Below, one piece after another: positions 12,396 through 25,274 of a stretch of DNA of 64,000 nt (its first letter is position 1; each line of letters opens with the position of its first letter). Origin of the DNA: Diadema setosum. Taxonomy: Eukaryota; Echinodermata; Echinoidea; Diadematoida; Diadematidae. The notes beneath the pieces were generated by a model. The model had not been told where the DNA came from and ran no database searches. It saw nothing but the letters and a program-made list of their open reading frames with translations. Location: contig NC_092706.1 of NCBI RefSeq assembly GCF_964275005.1, positions 6,610,064 through 6,674,063 of the forward strand, in the 5' to 3' direction. Made by a program: the position numbers and the translations under genes.

Positions 12396-12447
12396 TGCCT
12401 GCATAAACAACAACAATAGCTAGTACTTATATAGCGCATTTCAGACT
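12396..12447. repeat. Left part of a dispersed repeat split by a foldback element
   Basis: CTTATATAGCGCATTTC, followed after the inserted foldback element by TGCGCTTTACGGACTACTATTACCCCGGTC at about 12,698-12,729, resembles a repeat module widespread in marine invertebrate genomes. Identification rests on memory of that motif. The interruption at 12,451-12,683 is visible. Confidence 0.45.
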
Positions 12448-12450
12448 TTT

Positions 12451-12683
12451 TAAAGAAGAAGTCCACGCCAAAAATAAATAAACTTCAAAAGAAAGAGAAA
12501 ATGTTACCTACAGAACGATACAAGAATTACAAAAATCGGGGAAAAAAATAAGGAAGATGTGACATTTTGAAATTTCACTTTTTTTTCAAAAATAATTTCT
12601 TGACCATTTTTGTATCATTCTGTAGAGAATATTTTTTCTCTTTCTTTTAAAGTTTATTCATTTTTGCGGGTGGATTTCTTTTT
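12451..12683. mobile_element. Foldback MITE nested in another repeat
   Basis: The arms at about 12,451-12,523 and 12,610-12,683 pair along most of their length (for example AAAAGAAAGAGAAAA and CAGAACGATACAA with their complements). The short loop is T-rich. It sits between the two halves of the repeat described at 12,396 and 12,698. Confidence 0.8.
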
Positions 12684-12824
12684 CAATTTTCAATTTCACT
12701 GCGCTTTACGGACTACTATTACCCCGGTCAATGGATGAATTATTTCCAAACAGCACTGACAGTGCTCACTCCGTGGGGGAGCATTCCAGCGATCGTTCGC
12801 CATTTTACAGACGCGCACATGCTG

Positions 12825-13391
12825 AAAGGACAAGTCCACCTTCATATACATGTGGATTGAGAGAATGCAGCAATATTCGTAGAACACATGAGTGAAAGTT
12901 TGGGGAAAATCCGACAGTCCATTCCAAAGTTACGAAATTTCATAGTTTCTGCACAGTCACTGCTGGATAAGAAGACTACTTCAGTGTATGATGTCACATG
13001 CGTACAACGATACAAGGAAAATAAAAGAAGAATTTCACAAAACTTTACTTTTTGAATAAAGTGCACATTTCTTCGACTTGTTACTAACATATATATGTTA
13101 AGGGTAATAGTATTCGCCCTGCTTTCTGAAAGAGACAAGTCGAATGTTCTTTTGTTATGCTAGAAAAGTGAAAATATGTTGAATTTTCTTCATTCTTTCT
13201 TTATATCGTTGTACACATGTGACATCACAAGCTATAGTAGTCTTCTCATCCAGCCGTGTCTGAGCAGAAACTTTAAAAATTCATAACTTTTGAATGGAGT
13301 GTCCGATTTTACTCAAACTGTCACTGATGTGTTCTACTAATATTACTGCATTCACTCAACCCACATGTCTATGAAGGTAGACTTGTCCTTT
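12825..13391. mobile_element. Foldback element, family F, copy 1
   Basis: About 567 bp. The ends are inverted repeats starting AAAGGACAAGTCCACCTTCA, and the arms continue imperfectly inward for more than 150 bp (for example GATGTCACATG and TAGTAGTCTTCTCATCC with their counterparts). A second full-length copy lies at 63,020-63,587. No transposase is encoded. Confidence 0.88.
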
Positions 13392-13556
13392 ATCTACCAA
13401 CATAAACATTCTCATCCTACCGAGTTACCCAGAGAGCAGCAGTGTGGACAAAGTGCCTTGCTGAAGGGCAAAAGTGTCGGGCTCCGCATGGGGCTCGAAC
13501 CAAAAAACATGTAATTCAGAGACGAGCGCTCTTATCCGCTCTGCCACGACGACACC
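13392..13556 (-). mobile_element. tRNA-derived SINE
   Basis: On the minus strand the 5' end is tRNA-like. An A-box-type sequence, TGGCAGAGCGGATAAGAG, lies at about 13,545-13,528, and a B-box match, GGTTCGAGCCC, at 13,501-13,491, spaced as in a tRNA gene. The body follows with CCTTCAGCAAGGCACTTTGT and CTGCTGCTCTC. The tRNA part cannot fold as a full functional tRNA without a complementary acceptor stem and CCA context, so a SINE is the better call. It abuts the right end of the foldback element at 12,825-13,391. Confidence 0.75.
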
Positions 13557-13716
13557 TCATCACTATGGATGCACATTATGAATACACAATAATGTGCTTT
13601 ATGCATGTGTGTATGCATATGCACGCACCTACACAGCTAATGCCTGTACAGCAACCAGACGCCATCCCCATTCATGACCTTTCATTGAATTCTGTTTTTT
13701 CCACAGTCGCAATAAA

Positions 13717-13720
<4 letters not shown>

Positions 13721-13771
<51 letters not shown>
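13721..13771. repeat. (TA)n microsatellite
   Basis: About 25 TA units, followed by a degenerate TA/CATA stretch and a GT run at about 13,809-13,830. Tyr-Ile repeats in translated frames are artefacts. Confidence 0.95.
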
Positions 13772-13780
<9 letters not shown>

Positions 13781-14374
13781 CATACATATACGCATGTATT
13801 ATTTTGTATATGTGTGTGTGTGTGTGTGAGTTGTGTTGTGTTGTGTGTATACATGAATTACAGGGGCACTTCTTCACGAAGATAAGGTCTATTTTTAACT
13901 CTTTATAACACAAAATACTCTGAACAATGATGAAGGTTGAAATGTCACGTATACATGTACTTACTTTTACAAAATGAAAGAAACAAAAACAAGACATCAG
14001 ATCACAAAAATAGGAACGGTATAATGAGATCCCTTGATTTCACAAGTCTCACGGCTGCCGTAAGTTCCGGATAACGTTAATGTCTACTGCATTCATTTCC
14101 GGAGGAAGGACGGGGGGGGGGGGGGCGTCTCAGTGCTCCTAAAGAGTCAAGGGGCACACTGATTCAAGCAGTCAATACGACCGTCTAGCAAACTTGTCTG
14201 GCAGAAAGCATCACTCAAACCTATCATGCTCGACATCTGCTATTTGATGCTATTTTGTAATAAAAAACGACAGTTCAGAACTGGTTATTCTTATTCACTA
14301 TTTCCTGTGTGCTTCTTACAGATCTCCCCTATTGTGTGCCTGTATACTAAACGGTAGCATTTTAATGAATTTGA

Positions 14375-14620
14375 TGCTACATGTTTGACCCATTTCGGTG
14401 ATATGAAACTTGCTCCTGCGACAATAATTGCTTCCGTCTTTTTTTTTTCTCCAAGGACTTATGGCTAGGGTATGAAAAAGGATTGTGATAGAGTTTTAGG
14501 TTCAGTTTGTTCTGAGGATGAGGATCAGGGTTAAGGTTACGTTTGTGGGTAGGTTTTATGTTTGTCTTAGCGGGAAGATATTTCATTGGAGCAATTGTCG
14601 CAGGATCAAATGTCACGGAC
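14375..14620. mobile_element. MITE family G, copy 1 (intact)
   Basis: About 245 bp with imperfect inverted ends. The left carries TTGCTCCTGCGACAAT and the right carries its complement (ATTGTCGCAGGATCAAATG). A central core reads TTTAGGTTCAGTTTGTTCTG followed by GGTAGGTTTTATGTTTGTC. The same core, split in two by a retroelement, is found at 35,215-35,321 and 39,909-40,015. Confidence 0.75.
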
Positions 14621-14629
14621 TCCAAATTT

Positions 14630-17390
14630 CCTCTGCATGCTAACCTCTCATCCAGCTATAATTTGTTTTGATTTGTCTATTTATCTATCTATTCTTTAAT
14701 GTATTTGCCTGCTTATATACATATTCAGTACCTGATCATCCCCCTCTCTGTCTTTCTCTCTCTATCGTTTTTGCTATCTATTTATTTCAATTTCTCCATC
14801 AAATTATCTGCCTATTTTTATTTACTGGTATATTACATGAAGATATTCATGTCCTTCATTAAACACTATTCTTAGTTTCCCTACAATTATCTAAACTCGT
14901 AAAACCAAATGAAATGAGGAGACATCTTTTCGGGAAGGGGGTGGGGGGAAATGTAAATATTTTGTCTAAAGAGCCCGTGCTCAGTGCTCTCAAATGCAGA
15001 CCGAACGCAAACCTTGATTACCACCTGTTCGGTACTTGACGAACTTTGCGGAATGCATCGATCTGACCCTGCAGTAATCATATCTACCATATATAATTTT
15101 TCTCAGAGAGATTTGAGGAATGTCTTAAAGCACTGACTCATGCTTAAGGAAATTGCCAAATATGAAATGTACGATGAAGTATTCATAAAGATATCATACA
15201 ATCATTTCAAAGACAGTATGAAACATTAATCAGAATTTGAATCAAATACTCCCAAACAAAATAATGCATCATCATTTTACTAAAGCTAGAAGGTACTTCA
15301 ATCTTAGATCACAATCATATTCATCTTTTTCTAAATTCGTCTATCCCTGTATTTACAAATTCCATGTTTGCAAGAAAACGAGATTTCTTTCATTATTTCA
15401 TTCCTTTACTTTTAGCTAGCCTAGCAAATCCCTTTACACTGTCTAATGTGTTGCTTTTCACCAACTGCGTCAAGTAAATTCAATCCACATATCTGTACGG
15501 TCCAATCTGAACCAATTTATCACATTTTTATCTTTTTTTTTGCCTAAATTGCAGGTCGTCTTTAATTCCATCGCCACCATGAGCAACATGCCCTGAAATC
15601 TAATAACGTCAGCGTGGATAAGCGAGCGGGCGGAAGAAGCGGCGAAACGTGAGCACCTAGGAGCGACATCGCCCGGCCTCGCCAGTATCGGATTTGCCTG
15701 AACGAGGCGAAAACGGACCGACTTTGACATTAAAAGATGTCATCGGATTACGCGCGAAGTTGGAGTTAGCATTAAACGCCACCTCTCACCACTGCATGGT
15801 TTGTAACCCTGAGCGGTGAGGCAAACCCAAATAGAGTTTGACGCCTTATGAAAGACGTCGAACCTGCTCTCTTTTTTCCGGCACAATCTAAATATTTTCT
15901 ACTCTGGAGACATTATGATGCTGGTCGTGTCGTAATCTTCTCTTCCTCGATGATAGTATAAAGCTTCCGAAATGTCCTGAACTGAACGGAGAAATACACA
16001 AAGAGGGCACACTCTTTCCCCTAAAAACAACAAGAACAACAGAACAACAACAAGAACAACAACAACAACAACAAACCATGAAAACAATAAGCTAAAAACA
16101 AAAACAAAACCAAAAGCTAAACAAAACAAAACATAAAGTAACAAAAGCAGAGAAAACGAAAGGAAGATAACCATATACTCTACACTTGTCTTTATTAAAC
16201 AAAGCAATCCTTAATCACTTGGGCATTGAAAAATTTAAGAATGCTTATCGCCGATTCTTTAGCGGTTGCGAACTGAAACATAATTATGGCTCATTTGTGA
16301 ACAGGTAAAGAGATGACACTAAACTTTTCGAAGAACGACAAATGGAAGTTGCCAATCTGTGGAGTCATGGTAATGGGGAAGGTGGGAAACATCAGCGTTG
16401 CAAACTGTGGGAGCACTAAAATAATTATGCTAACGCGTTCATGTCTACAACCGCACCTGATCATAAAGGAGAGAGCATGAAAATGCATATTCATTGTGTG
16501 TAAAAGAAATTCTGAAAGATTTAATAAAGACACAAAGATATGAAAGAGATGCTTGGATTCGTGTAATTATCTCCAGAATCCATTCATCTTTTTTTCTTCA
16601 TAATAATTGTATGCAGTGGTTAGTTTTTTTCCTTCTAAAAAATGTGTTTTTGGTATAAAAATCCATTTCATGCATGTCATGATAGGTTGTACTACCGCCT
16701 ATAGACTGAATACACAGCTCAATGAGAGTTCAGAATAGATTTCAGTTCCTTTGAAATAACTTCTGACATAAACGGGATCTCGCATCCTCTCCGCTGTCAC
16801 GTGGAGCTAGCATTTTGTATAGAAGAAGCTGTATGCTGGCGAGTCATAAACAGATAATTATTTTTACTCGTAATCACCATTACCATTCTAGAAAATTAAC
16901 GTTAAGAATGTCTGCTGGAACATAGACGGAAAGATATAGGTTTTTTTTTTTTTTTGGGGGGGGGGGGGTGCGTCTTCATTTGTGACAACATGACTTTACC
17001 CTTACTGCACAAAGACCTTGGACAGTTGCGTACAACGATATGCATGTTTTCTCTGCCAATCGGCTCTCAGAGCACATTAAGGCATAAGTGGAATGATTTT
17101 CACTTTCGTAGTATCTTTGGCCATTGTTGGCTATGAGCTATTTCCTCGTTGACTACGGCATTCTACTGAATGCGAAAGTATGAAAGAGATAAAAACGAAA
17201 TGCCGAAACACTCGACAGCCAAAATTCTCAAGTCGTCCTTTTTCAGTCGCGTATGGTTTGAGCTTCAGCCATTAGCTAACTCAGTAATCAGACTTGTTCC
17301 ACTGCTGCACGACATTGCAACCCACTGAACTTGTGTCACTCCGGCAGCTGCCAGTCGCTCTGGGGATGATAACAATCCTAACAGGTATTA
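14630..17390. other. Gene-free stretch
   Basis: No gene recognised. A CAA array lies at about 16,022-16,076 and a T-run with a G-run at about 16,940-16,966. A GC-richer patch at 15,600-15,740 has no coding signature. At 15,565-15,596 a pyrimidine tract plus AG and a good Kozak ATG open only a five-codon frame. Confidence 0.45.
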
Positions 17391-17400
17391 CTTTCAAGCA

Positions 17401-17590
17401 CACTCTAAAAACACAAATGTTGAATTAGCATTTAAAAGGGCCGAGGAGTGACAACATTTTCAAAGTGTTGGTTTTCCAGCTAGATTCAACATTTAAAATG
17501 TTATTTTAAAAGTTGGATGCAACACTTCAAAAAATGCTGTCACTCCTCGGCCCTTTTAAATGTTGATTCAACATTTGCGTTTTTAGAGTG
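17401..17590. mobile_element. 190-bp palindromic MITE
   Basis: The inverted repeats at 17,401-17,453 and 17,538-17,590 match at about 50 of 53 positions by eye. They start CACTCTAAAAACRCAAATG and contain AAAAGGGCCGAGGAGTGACA. The centre carries a second, weaker pair of AACATTT/AAATGTT motifs. It is a typical small non-autonomous DNA element. Confidence 0.88.
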
Positions 17591-18369
17591 CAGGTTAAGC
17601 CAGTAAGAGCCAGGGGTTAATACAGTCATGTTCTCAATACCAATGAAAATTGCAGACATCGGTTTTGAGAAGGCTAAAGCGAACTGTATTTAACATTGGG
17701 AGCAGTGATTGTTCGAATCATAACATTTGATGCATATACACCGTTCATTTGTATCACATATCACCCTATAAGGTAGAACAAATTCGCAATAGCGAAAGCC
17801 GTAATTATAATTATTCTAGAAACGGTTTTTTTTTTAAATTTTATAAAACTATAGTTAACAATTTGTATATTTAACAATACTTAAAATAATATTGACTGCA
17901 GTCACTAATATTTCATGTTGGGTATTATTATTCCTAATTAACAATTTTGAACTATTTTGAGGCACTATATAAGGCTGTTTTTTTTTTTAATCCACAAAAT
18001 GTTAGCAAGGGACTTTAACTAATTCTCATTCCAAAGAGCTTGCTTTGTTCTTCCTATGTAATACACCTGCTCTCTTCCAAGAGCCAATGCCAAGGCTACA
18101 GAAGCTCGATTGATGACGTTGACATGACTGAAGCGGAAAAGCATTGTGTACCAATTTTCCTCTCAAAACCCAATTCTGACCTATTTTGACTATGAACTTT
18201 GCTATTTGTAATGAACAGCTCCCGCTCTTTACCTGTTGCACAAAGACTGAAAAGTGACCTCCCTCTTGTTCTCGTGCAGGTTCTCAAACGCCAGCGCATT
18301 ATGTTATTCTATTTTAGCACCAACGGAAGCCACATGCGACTTATCGGCAACCGCACTGCGCAGGCAGCG

Positions 18370-18377
18370 TATAAATA
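18370..18377 (+). promoter_or_regulatory. TATA-like motif on plus strand
   Basis: TATAAATA preceded by GC-richer sequence and followed about 20 nt later by TTTAGTCTTTC, an initiator-like sequence. The first downstream ATG frames are under 35 codons, so no target gene can be named. It may be chance. Confidence 0.2.
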
Positions 18378-19376
18378 CCTAGTTTGGCTTTAGTCTTTCT
18401 GGAGAGAATGCAGAGTTACGATGAATAAAAGAAAAGCCCAACAGGGAAAAAAAAAAGAGAAGAAGAAGAAAAGAAGGAGTGGTTTGAAAGTTCAAGAAAT
18501 CTTCCGCAAAAGCAGAGGAATTAATCGCATGTTTTGTTTAGCTCCTATTGCTGCGTGTTGAAGGATTACCACAGCTGTAATACTATACTGAGTGCGAGCA
18601 CTGGCATTAGGAAGACGTAGTTATTTTGACGGAGAAGTTAAAACAATGTAGGTACGTCGCTGAACATAAGACTTTTACAAGAAAAAAAAACATGAAAAAG
18701 AGGCCATCTATGAGAAAAAAAGAAGAAGAAACGATTAAGTGAGGGAGCTGGATTGCTCTTAACAATTGAATAATTATAATAGGAAAACATAATTCAACAA
18801 ATATTTCTTGTTTGTTCTTAACATTGCTTAATGCTTATCTTGGTGAATTCTATAATGGCGTTATCGAGCGATAATAGCTGAGATTTAAAAGAGACTAAGA
18901 AAGTGAAATAAAAACAAATTGCAATCATGTCCGGCAAATTTCATGTCAACGAAGACATGGTTAAGGCGAACAGGGTTGAGAATTTTCTTGTTCTCAGACG
19001 TTCACCGAAATCTTTCAGGATCTTTCTGCATGATATTCAAGCACATATTCGATAGTAACTGTTATCATCCCTTTGAAAGCGTATGAACCACTGATGCACT
19101 CAAATTTTATCTCGTTCATTGAGCACTTCAATAATATTACACATGTATTACTTGTCATATCCACTATGCATTATAATCATGTACTTTCTATAATTTCACT
19201 TGCGCAGTAGTCTATTTGTACATGACAGCTAGGCGATAATAATAACTGTCAAATTAATTAACAAAAATGATTGGTTTTATTATAGAGACATTTTATTTTT
19301 GTCGGACAACGACAGATTTGAATATCTACCATAATTTCCATGCATGATTTACTTTGCACTAAAATATATACATATT

Positions 19377-19597
19377 CAATTCAATTCAATTCATTTATTT
19401 TTCATTCTTCTTTTCCAACAAAACATAACGCATAATAAATCTGGAATTACATCATAAACATAAACATAAACATATTTGAGGTATGAAAATATTTTTACAT
19501 AAATTTGCAGGAATTCTTTGAAGTTCTGCTCTAAAAAGATAGTAAAAAATACTCCTAAATCTTTCGCACATTCAACTGACGTGATGATGACAAACAA
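19377..19597 (-). mobile_element. Possible LINE 3' tail ending in (AATTC)n
   Basis: On the minus strand an AT-rich segment ends in AAATAAATG followed by GAATT pentamers, a pattern common at 3' ends of CR1/L2-type LINEs. No RT coding sequence adjoins it. A similar short tail lies at about 7,930-7,975. Support is weak. Confidence 0.3.
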
Positions 19598-19611
19598 CAG
19601 AAATCCTCATG

Positions 19612-19613
<2 letters not shown>

Positions 19614-19657
<44 letters not shown>

Positions 19658-19722
19658 GATGAAGACAAACAAGTTGACATAATGCATTAATGCTCTTATT
19701 CCAACACGCGGATAATAATACC

Positions 19723-19774
<52 letters not shown>
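19614..19774. repeat. Two (TA)n microsatellites
   Basis: TA arrays at about 19,614-19,654 and 19,724-19,772, separated by 70 bp of unique sequence. Confidence 0.93.
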
Positions 19775-19777
<3 letters not shown>

Positions 19778-20105
19778 AATAAATCGGCTGCATCATTTTC
19801 GAACATCAAGTATCAGGAGGCCGGAGCTTGATCAGTTGTTAGCTGAAATCATAATTCTTGCATGCTTAATACAATGATATCGCACTTTGTCAACGCGATT
19901 GTGATTGATATCACTATTTCGTGACTAATCGTGGGAAATATCTTTCACAGGCTGTTTATCATTAACCTGTTTTGTGTCCGATTTTGTCCAGTCTATTTCA
20001 ATATGACTAATGCCTTTATCATTGCGTGACATTCCAATTTCACTGTTGTAAATATGTTCTATCTAATGCTTAGATTGTATGTATAGACACACGATCACAT
20101 ATGCT

Positions 20106-20108
<3 letters not shown>

Positions 20109-20178
<70 letters not shown>
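20109..20178. repeat. Compound (CA)n(TA)n microsatellite
   Basis: About 16 CA units run directly into about 15 TA units. Confidence 0.93.
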
Positions 20179-20179
<1 letters not shown>

Positions 20180-20344
20180 GAACATACTAAGCATATTCAT
20201 TCTGAAGTGTGTACTCATCTTTATAACAGATGCCTTCTTTAAAGGCGACGAAATGTGTCATTTCCATTCCCAAATGCCCACTCCTCCTCTCTGATTTACT
20301 CTTCTGTGTAAAAACATGAATCTTAGGGAGATATGAAATGATCT

Positions 20345-20690
20345 CCACTATAAGGGAGCTTATAGATTTTCGCAATGCGGACGTTAGGGAAAAAAAAGAA
20401 TCTGTTCTGCGCATGCGTATTTTTTTTAATCAAAATCATTTTCGCGTTGTCTGAGTTTTCACTTCTCGTTCTGAGCCATGTTTGCGTCCTCTCAAATCAC
20501 TACGCAGAGAGCTACTTGATCCAAAAACATGGGGGCGCCTTTTTACTTTGTAGAGGCTGCGTCCTCCCGTACCTGGGTTAAGGGTAAAGCTACTTTTCAA
20601 CACGACGCAGGGAGAGAGGAGAACGGCCAACGCAATCGTCGTCTTTAACGTCTGCGTCGCAAATTTAAAGTTCCCTAATAAAGGAATCGT
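20345..20690. mobile_element. Foldback element with GCGGACGTTA arms
   Basis: The left arm near 20,352-20,392 (AAGGGAGCTTATAGATTTTC then GCGGACGTTA) pairs imperfectly with the right arm near 20,645-20,688 (TAACGTCTGCG then AAAGTTCCCT). The inner parts share GACGC/GCGTC motifs. It is a non-coding foldback repeat of about 345 bp. Confidence 0.65.
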
Positions 20691-21026
20691 GTGAATCTCT
20701 GAAGTACAGAACAGCCAACACTTCTTTTCATGACCATCTTGAATGATTTCCTTTAATGATATGCGTGTTTTTATTTTATTATTATTATTTTTTGCTAGGT
20801 CTGTGTATCGGTTTGCACATCCAGATGTAACACAATATCCTCTTCATATTCTTATCATGTGTTTTGACGTAGAGGGGTCATCGAGAAGAAAGAAAATCAT
20901 CATAATTTTTATTCTATGTGGTAGAAAAGTTTTGCAAGCAGACCTTCACGAGGATTAGAGGCTCTAATAAATGATAAAGGTGCATTTACAGGAATTCAGG
21001 CAATGACAGCGACGTACAATCCTGTA

Positions 21027-21432
21027 TCGATGATTGTACAGTTTTGGTTGAGATGGAGATGAAAATTTCATCTTTTTAACTTATCAAAAATAAAATTTGA
21101 ACTCAGGAAATATTAAGGAGCATACAATAATTCTAAGAGGATGCCAACGTTTACCTGCGGAAAATCGGTTTTAAAATGGCTGAAACATTCAAGGGCAAAG
21201 TAAAACAAAGAGATCTTTACAATAGGTGGGTCCCATCTTTTATTAGATCCTCTTCGTTTTGGGATATATCAGTCGTTTCAAAATCAGTTTTAATCAAATA
21301 CGTTTAGATTGCTCTTAGAACTATATGTTATGTAACATTTCATAAGATTTTTTTCATTATGTCACAGAAAAAAGGAAAAGAAAAAGAATGGAAACCTGAA
21401 GCCCATCTCAACCAAAACTACATCGCTTTAAG
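21027..21432. mobile_element. Foldback element, family H, copy 1
   Basis: Ends carry ACAGTTTTGGTTGAGATGG on the left and CCATCTCAACCAAAACTACA with CGCTTTAAGG on the right. The interior holds inverted pairs such as AAACAAAGAGATC and GATCCTCTTCGTTTT. A second copy lies at 41,523-41,940. Confidence 0.75.
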
Positions 21433-21795
21433 GCTTTTTTCCCATTACAAGGAGAAATCCCTCTTTTTCTTGCTGCTTGAGTACGCTTGGTCCTGTAGAG
21501 CCAATCCTAATCGCAGTTTCGAGTAAATCCGTCTACATTCTTTAAAGGGAGCGATTAAAGATTAAAAAAAAAAATCCTGTTTGGTGTGTCTTAACCATTC
21601 CTAAATGCACCATGTGTATGTTTTTTTTTGGACATGTTCCTTATACCCAAGCAAATAGTACATCAAAATACCCGTCAACAATATCTCTCTGATATCATAT
21701 AACTCAAATAAACCTTCCATGCACATTTCTTTTGTCTTGTAGAGATGAGACTTAATCAATTGGTGTAGGTTCTGATTCATCCAGGTTACGTTCAA

Positions 21796-21925
21796 TAAAG
21801 GTGCAAAATTAAATCAAGTAATCTGGACTTACTGTTTCACTGTTTATAGCAGTCTGGACTTACTGTTTACATAGTATATACCAGTCCAGATGACATGGAT
21901 GAATTGATTTAATTTTGTACCTTTA
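21796..21925. mobile_element. 130-bp palindromic MITE
   Basis: The ends TAAAGGTGCAAAATTAAATC and its near-complement GATTTAATTTTGTACCTTTA bracket a centre with an inverted AATCTGGACT/CCAGTCCAGAT pair and a short direct repeat of CTGGACTTACTGTTT. Confidence 0.8.
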
Positions 21926-24900
21926 TAGAGAATATAAGACTTTGTCGGTTTTATGCTGTGTATCAGTTGAATATGTGTACAATAGATCTATGTTGTGAAG
22001 AAACTAGTCATGAAATCGTATGTTTTATGTGAAGGGGAAATACGTACTTTAATAATTCCTCACGATTCTTATACATATTTTTCACCTTCTAAGGAATTGG
22101 TCACAGAATAGAACATGTGGAATGTGAGCTGTACATCAGTGTAAAATAATTGCAATGTTAAAAGTAAAAGGCAAAACCACTACATTACTATAATGTCGCC
22201 AACTGTCACTGTAACATCGAAACACATCACCCTCGCGGCAAATCCATCAACTTGACACCCTCTGGTCCAAGTTGTCAGACATTAAGTGTGAACAAACGTA
22301 CCTGCGACTCTTTACTTTACAATTACAAACCTTTCATTATTTCCACGACATGAAATGAAATATCATTTCTAAACGCATGCAGTAAGATCCTTTGACATTT
22401 TCCCACTAATAATGGTTATCGTGCAATAGAGTGGATGATTATGTACACGTGGTCCGCCCTCATTTCGCCATTTTAGGCGAGTATGGGAATGAGCGTACTA
22501 CGGCTGCAGTGCTCGCCCTCCTTGTGAAATAGTAGCTGCTGGGTGACAGATCGGCGATGTTATGTAAACGAAATCCTATCTTCTAAACTGAACGTCATTT
22601 CCTATCTCTGAGGCGTGGCTGATCACGTTCCTCGCCGGGCAAACGTCACAAAATTCATTAACATAATATTATCTCTCTTGGGGAAGATTTGTGCCCCAAC
22701 ATCGCTGTAACCATAATGATCCATTTCCTTGTATAAGAAATTATCATTTGATAGGTAATTGTGACTTTGATCCTTCATCGAATCAAACATGGAACAGGTT
22801 TTGGTGAATTTAAGTATAAAATTATGTTTAATAAAACAAAAATGCTGTTAGAGGCATATGGGTGTTTCGAATTCTCAACAATAATCTCTCGACATCGATA
22901 CTATCATAAATGAGCAATTTAATGGGCGATACCTATTACACGCTCTGATTCATCCGCAGTTCTACAATTTCACAAATTCATAAGCGAAACTAGTTCGCTC
23001 TACCTGAGAGGTATCACAAGAGACAAATGCACTTTGTCGCAGATAATTCTGCTCGACAGTATTTGGTATTACATGCATTTCTACCTTTGTGTTTCCGCGA
23101 ATAAGATTCATTGAATTCTTTGTGAACTTTGTACTTCTTTGCGAGACATAATGATGATGTATGATAGAGTAATGAACCGCTTCCTACGAGATGTGTACGT
23201 GGGCAACACAGGCGTTCTTTAGAAGAGAATGAGATGACACGTGTGACAGAGGCCGCGTTTATAAGATTTTGCGTGCCAAGAATCACTATTTTGAAACACT
23301 AATTTGAAACACGGTTTTGTCAGGAGAGCGTTTATAAGATTTTTTCCCCAAGCATGTTGGGGCTCTCGCTCAGACTGTGCCATTGCGCAACTCACTCTGC
23401 GCAGTTTGTTCCTCAGTAAAAGGTCAAACAGGGCGCGCGCAAGGCATTGTGACGTCATGTAAACAGTGTTTGGGATCGCGGATGCGTTTTATATTTGAAA
23501 CACTGTTTCTATGGAAGAAGAAGACGAAGAGAGACGGGGGGGGGGGGGGGTCAGAGAAAGGCGAGGGATAAATGAGGGCAGAATCTTCACACCGATACGA
23601 TCTCAAAGTCAGTGAACAATGTTAAACAACATGAATGAAATGCATTCGCCAGTGACATTTGACACAGCTGCGATTCAGCTCTATTCCGTATGACGTTGAA
23701 ACCCTTACTTTAAAGAAAAATAGCAAAATATACACCCACAAGAAAACGTACGTTCGAAAGTGAGATTGATAATCATTATTCCGAAAATTAGGTATAATCT
23801 AAAAAACGCAAACTTCGTAAGATGGAAAATGATAAAGGGTTCATTGATCGGAAAACAAAAATGTTACAGGGATTCCAAGATTTGTTATTCTGAACATGCG
23901 TTTCTCCAACGTCGAAACCATTTCCGGATTTACTCCGCAGGCTCATTTATCCAAATCGGTAATGAGGTTTTATAATCCGAAAACGACATAAGACTCGTTA
24001 TTGCAGTAGTGAAAAAGGATTCCTAATCGGAGAGTGAATTAGACTCTTTATCCGAAGATGTAACTAAATGAATTAATAAAATATCGTTAATTCAAAATAT
24101 AACATAAAAGAAAATCTAGTTATCTTTTGTTCCGAAATGGAAATGAGAAAAAACAAACAGATCTACTGTTTAATGTATTTCATATTTTGATATATCTATT
24201 TATTCATGAATCTGTTTCTTATTGTGCGACCTTTGTGACCTCTAATTGGCCTGATAAATCGTATCCAAGTCATCCTCCGTCCATGATTATGACGATGAAG
24301 AGGAGAAATAGGAGCAGGCGGTGGTGTTTGAGGAAGAGGAGGAGGAGGAGGAGGAGGAGGAGGAAGAAGAAGAAGAAGAAGAAGAAGAAGAAGAAGAAGA
24401 AGAAGAAAAAGAAGAACGGGGTGCTTTGATGAAAACAAAATCAACACCCTTCTTGAGTCGAGAACCCATGAAAGGCACAACATCAAAATATGATGTATAG
24501 CCCTGACACACGAATCATCCCTCCCTGAAACTACATGCCCAACATCATTAAAGTCATACATGCATCTGTATATACTATGATTTTGAATAAATGCTCAGCA
24601 GTTTTCACCGGAAGTGCCTTTTAGAGATATGAACGCTACTTCAAACTCTAGTACATTTCGGATTAAAGAACCTATTTTAATGTACGGAAAATGGAAGACT
24701 AGTTATAACAAACATTTGGAAAAACGAGGAGTATTGACGGAAAATGTTGCAGTGTCCGATAGCAAAGGTATCAAAGTTCATAATAAATATCCGTGAATTA
24801 AATTGCAACATCTTCTTAAAAATGCAAAGACAAGAGTCTGTCATCATTTTGTTATATATGTTGGGCTTACCACGTGTCTTCCATCTTTTAATAGGCAACC

Positions 24901-25274
24901 CATAAGCATGATAAACTTTGCATGATAGATTTATAGTGTTTATTGCCATAATAAAGAATGCTGAACAAGAAACGAAAAAAAAAAGCCTACACCACACATG
25001 TTATAAAACATATGAAATTCTTTTGCTTTCCATTGTAAAGTGTACAACTATATAAAACCTAGACCTAGACCTAGACCTCTGTTAGATTTTCCTACCACAC
25101 ACATGATTTACAAACAAAAAGAGAAGATTTGCTTAAAATTACAAAACTTATGTAACTTTATCCTTGGAAAGTCTAAACAACTGATTTGTCGTCGTATTGT
25201 ACTAGCAATGAGAACTCCAGAATAAAAAAAAAAAACGTTAGAGTTATTACATTACGTTATATTATATAGCACCT
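21926..25274. other. Gene-free stretch
   Basis: No gene recognised. GCGTTTATAAGATTTT occurs twice at about 23,253 and 23,329. A G-run lies at 23,538-23,550, and a GAG/GAA array (about 24,330-24,420) yields artefactual poly-Arg/Lys and poly-Ser frames. At about 23,770-24,060 the sequence has scattered TTCCGAA/TCCGAAAA motifs, which could be a badly decayed TTCGTTA-type repeat. Confidence 0.45.

Noticed and set aside
13475-13551. Functional tRNA gene
   Set aside because: A and B boxes are present, but the sequence continues into a SINE body and I could not find a proper acceptor stem.
24196-24561. Poly-Ser, poly-Leu and poly-Arg/Lys frames
   Set aside because: Low-complexity translation of a GAG/GAA trinucleotide array.
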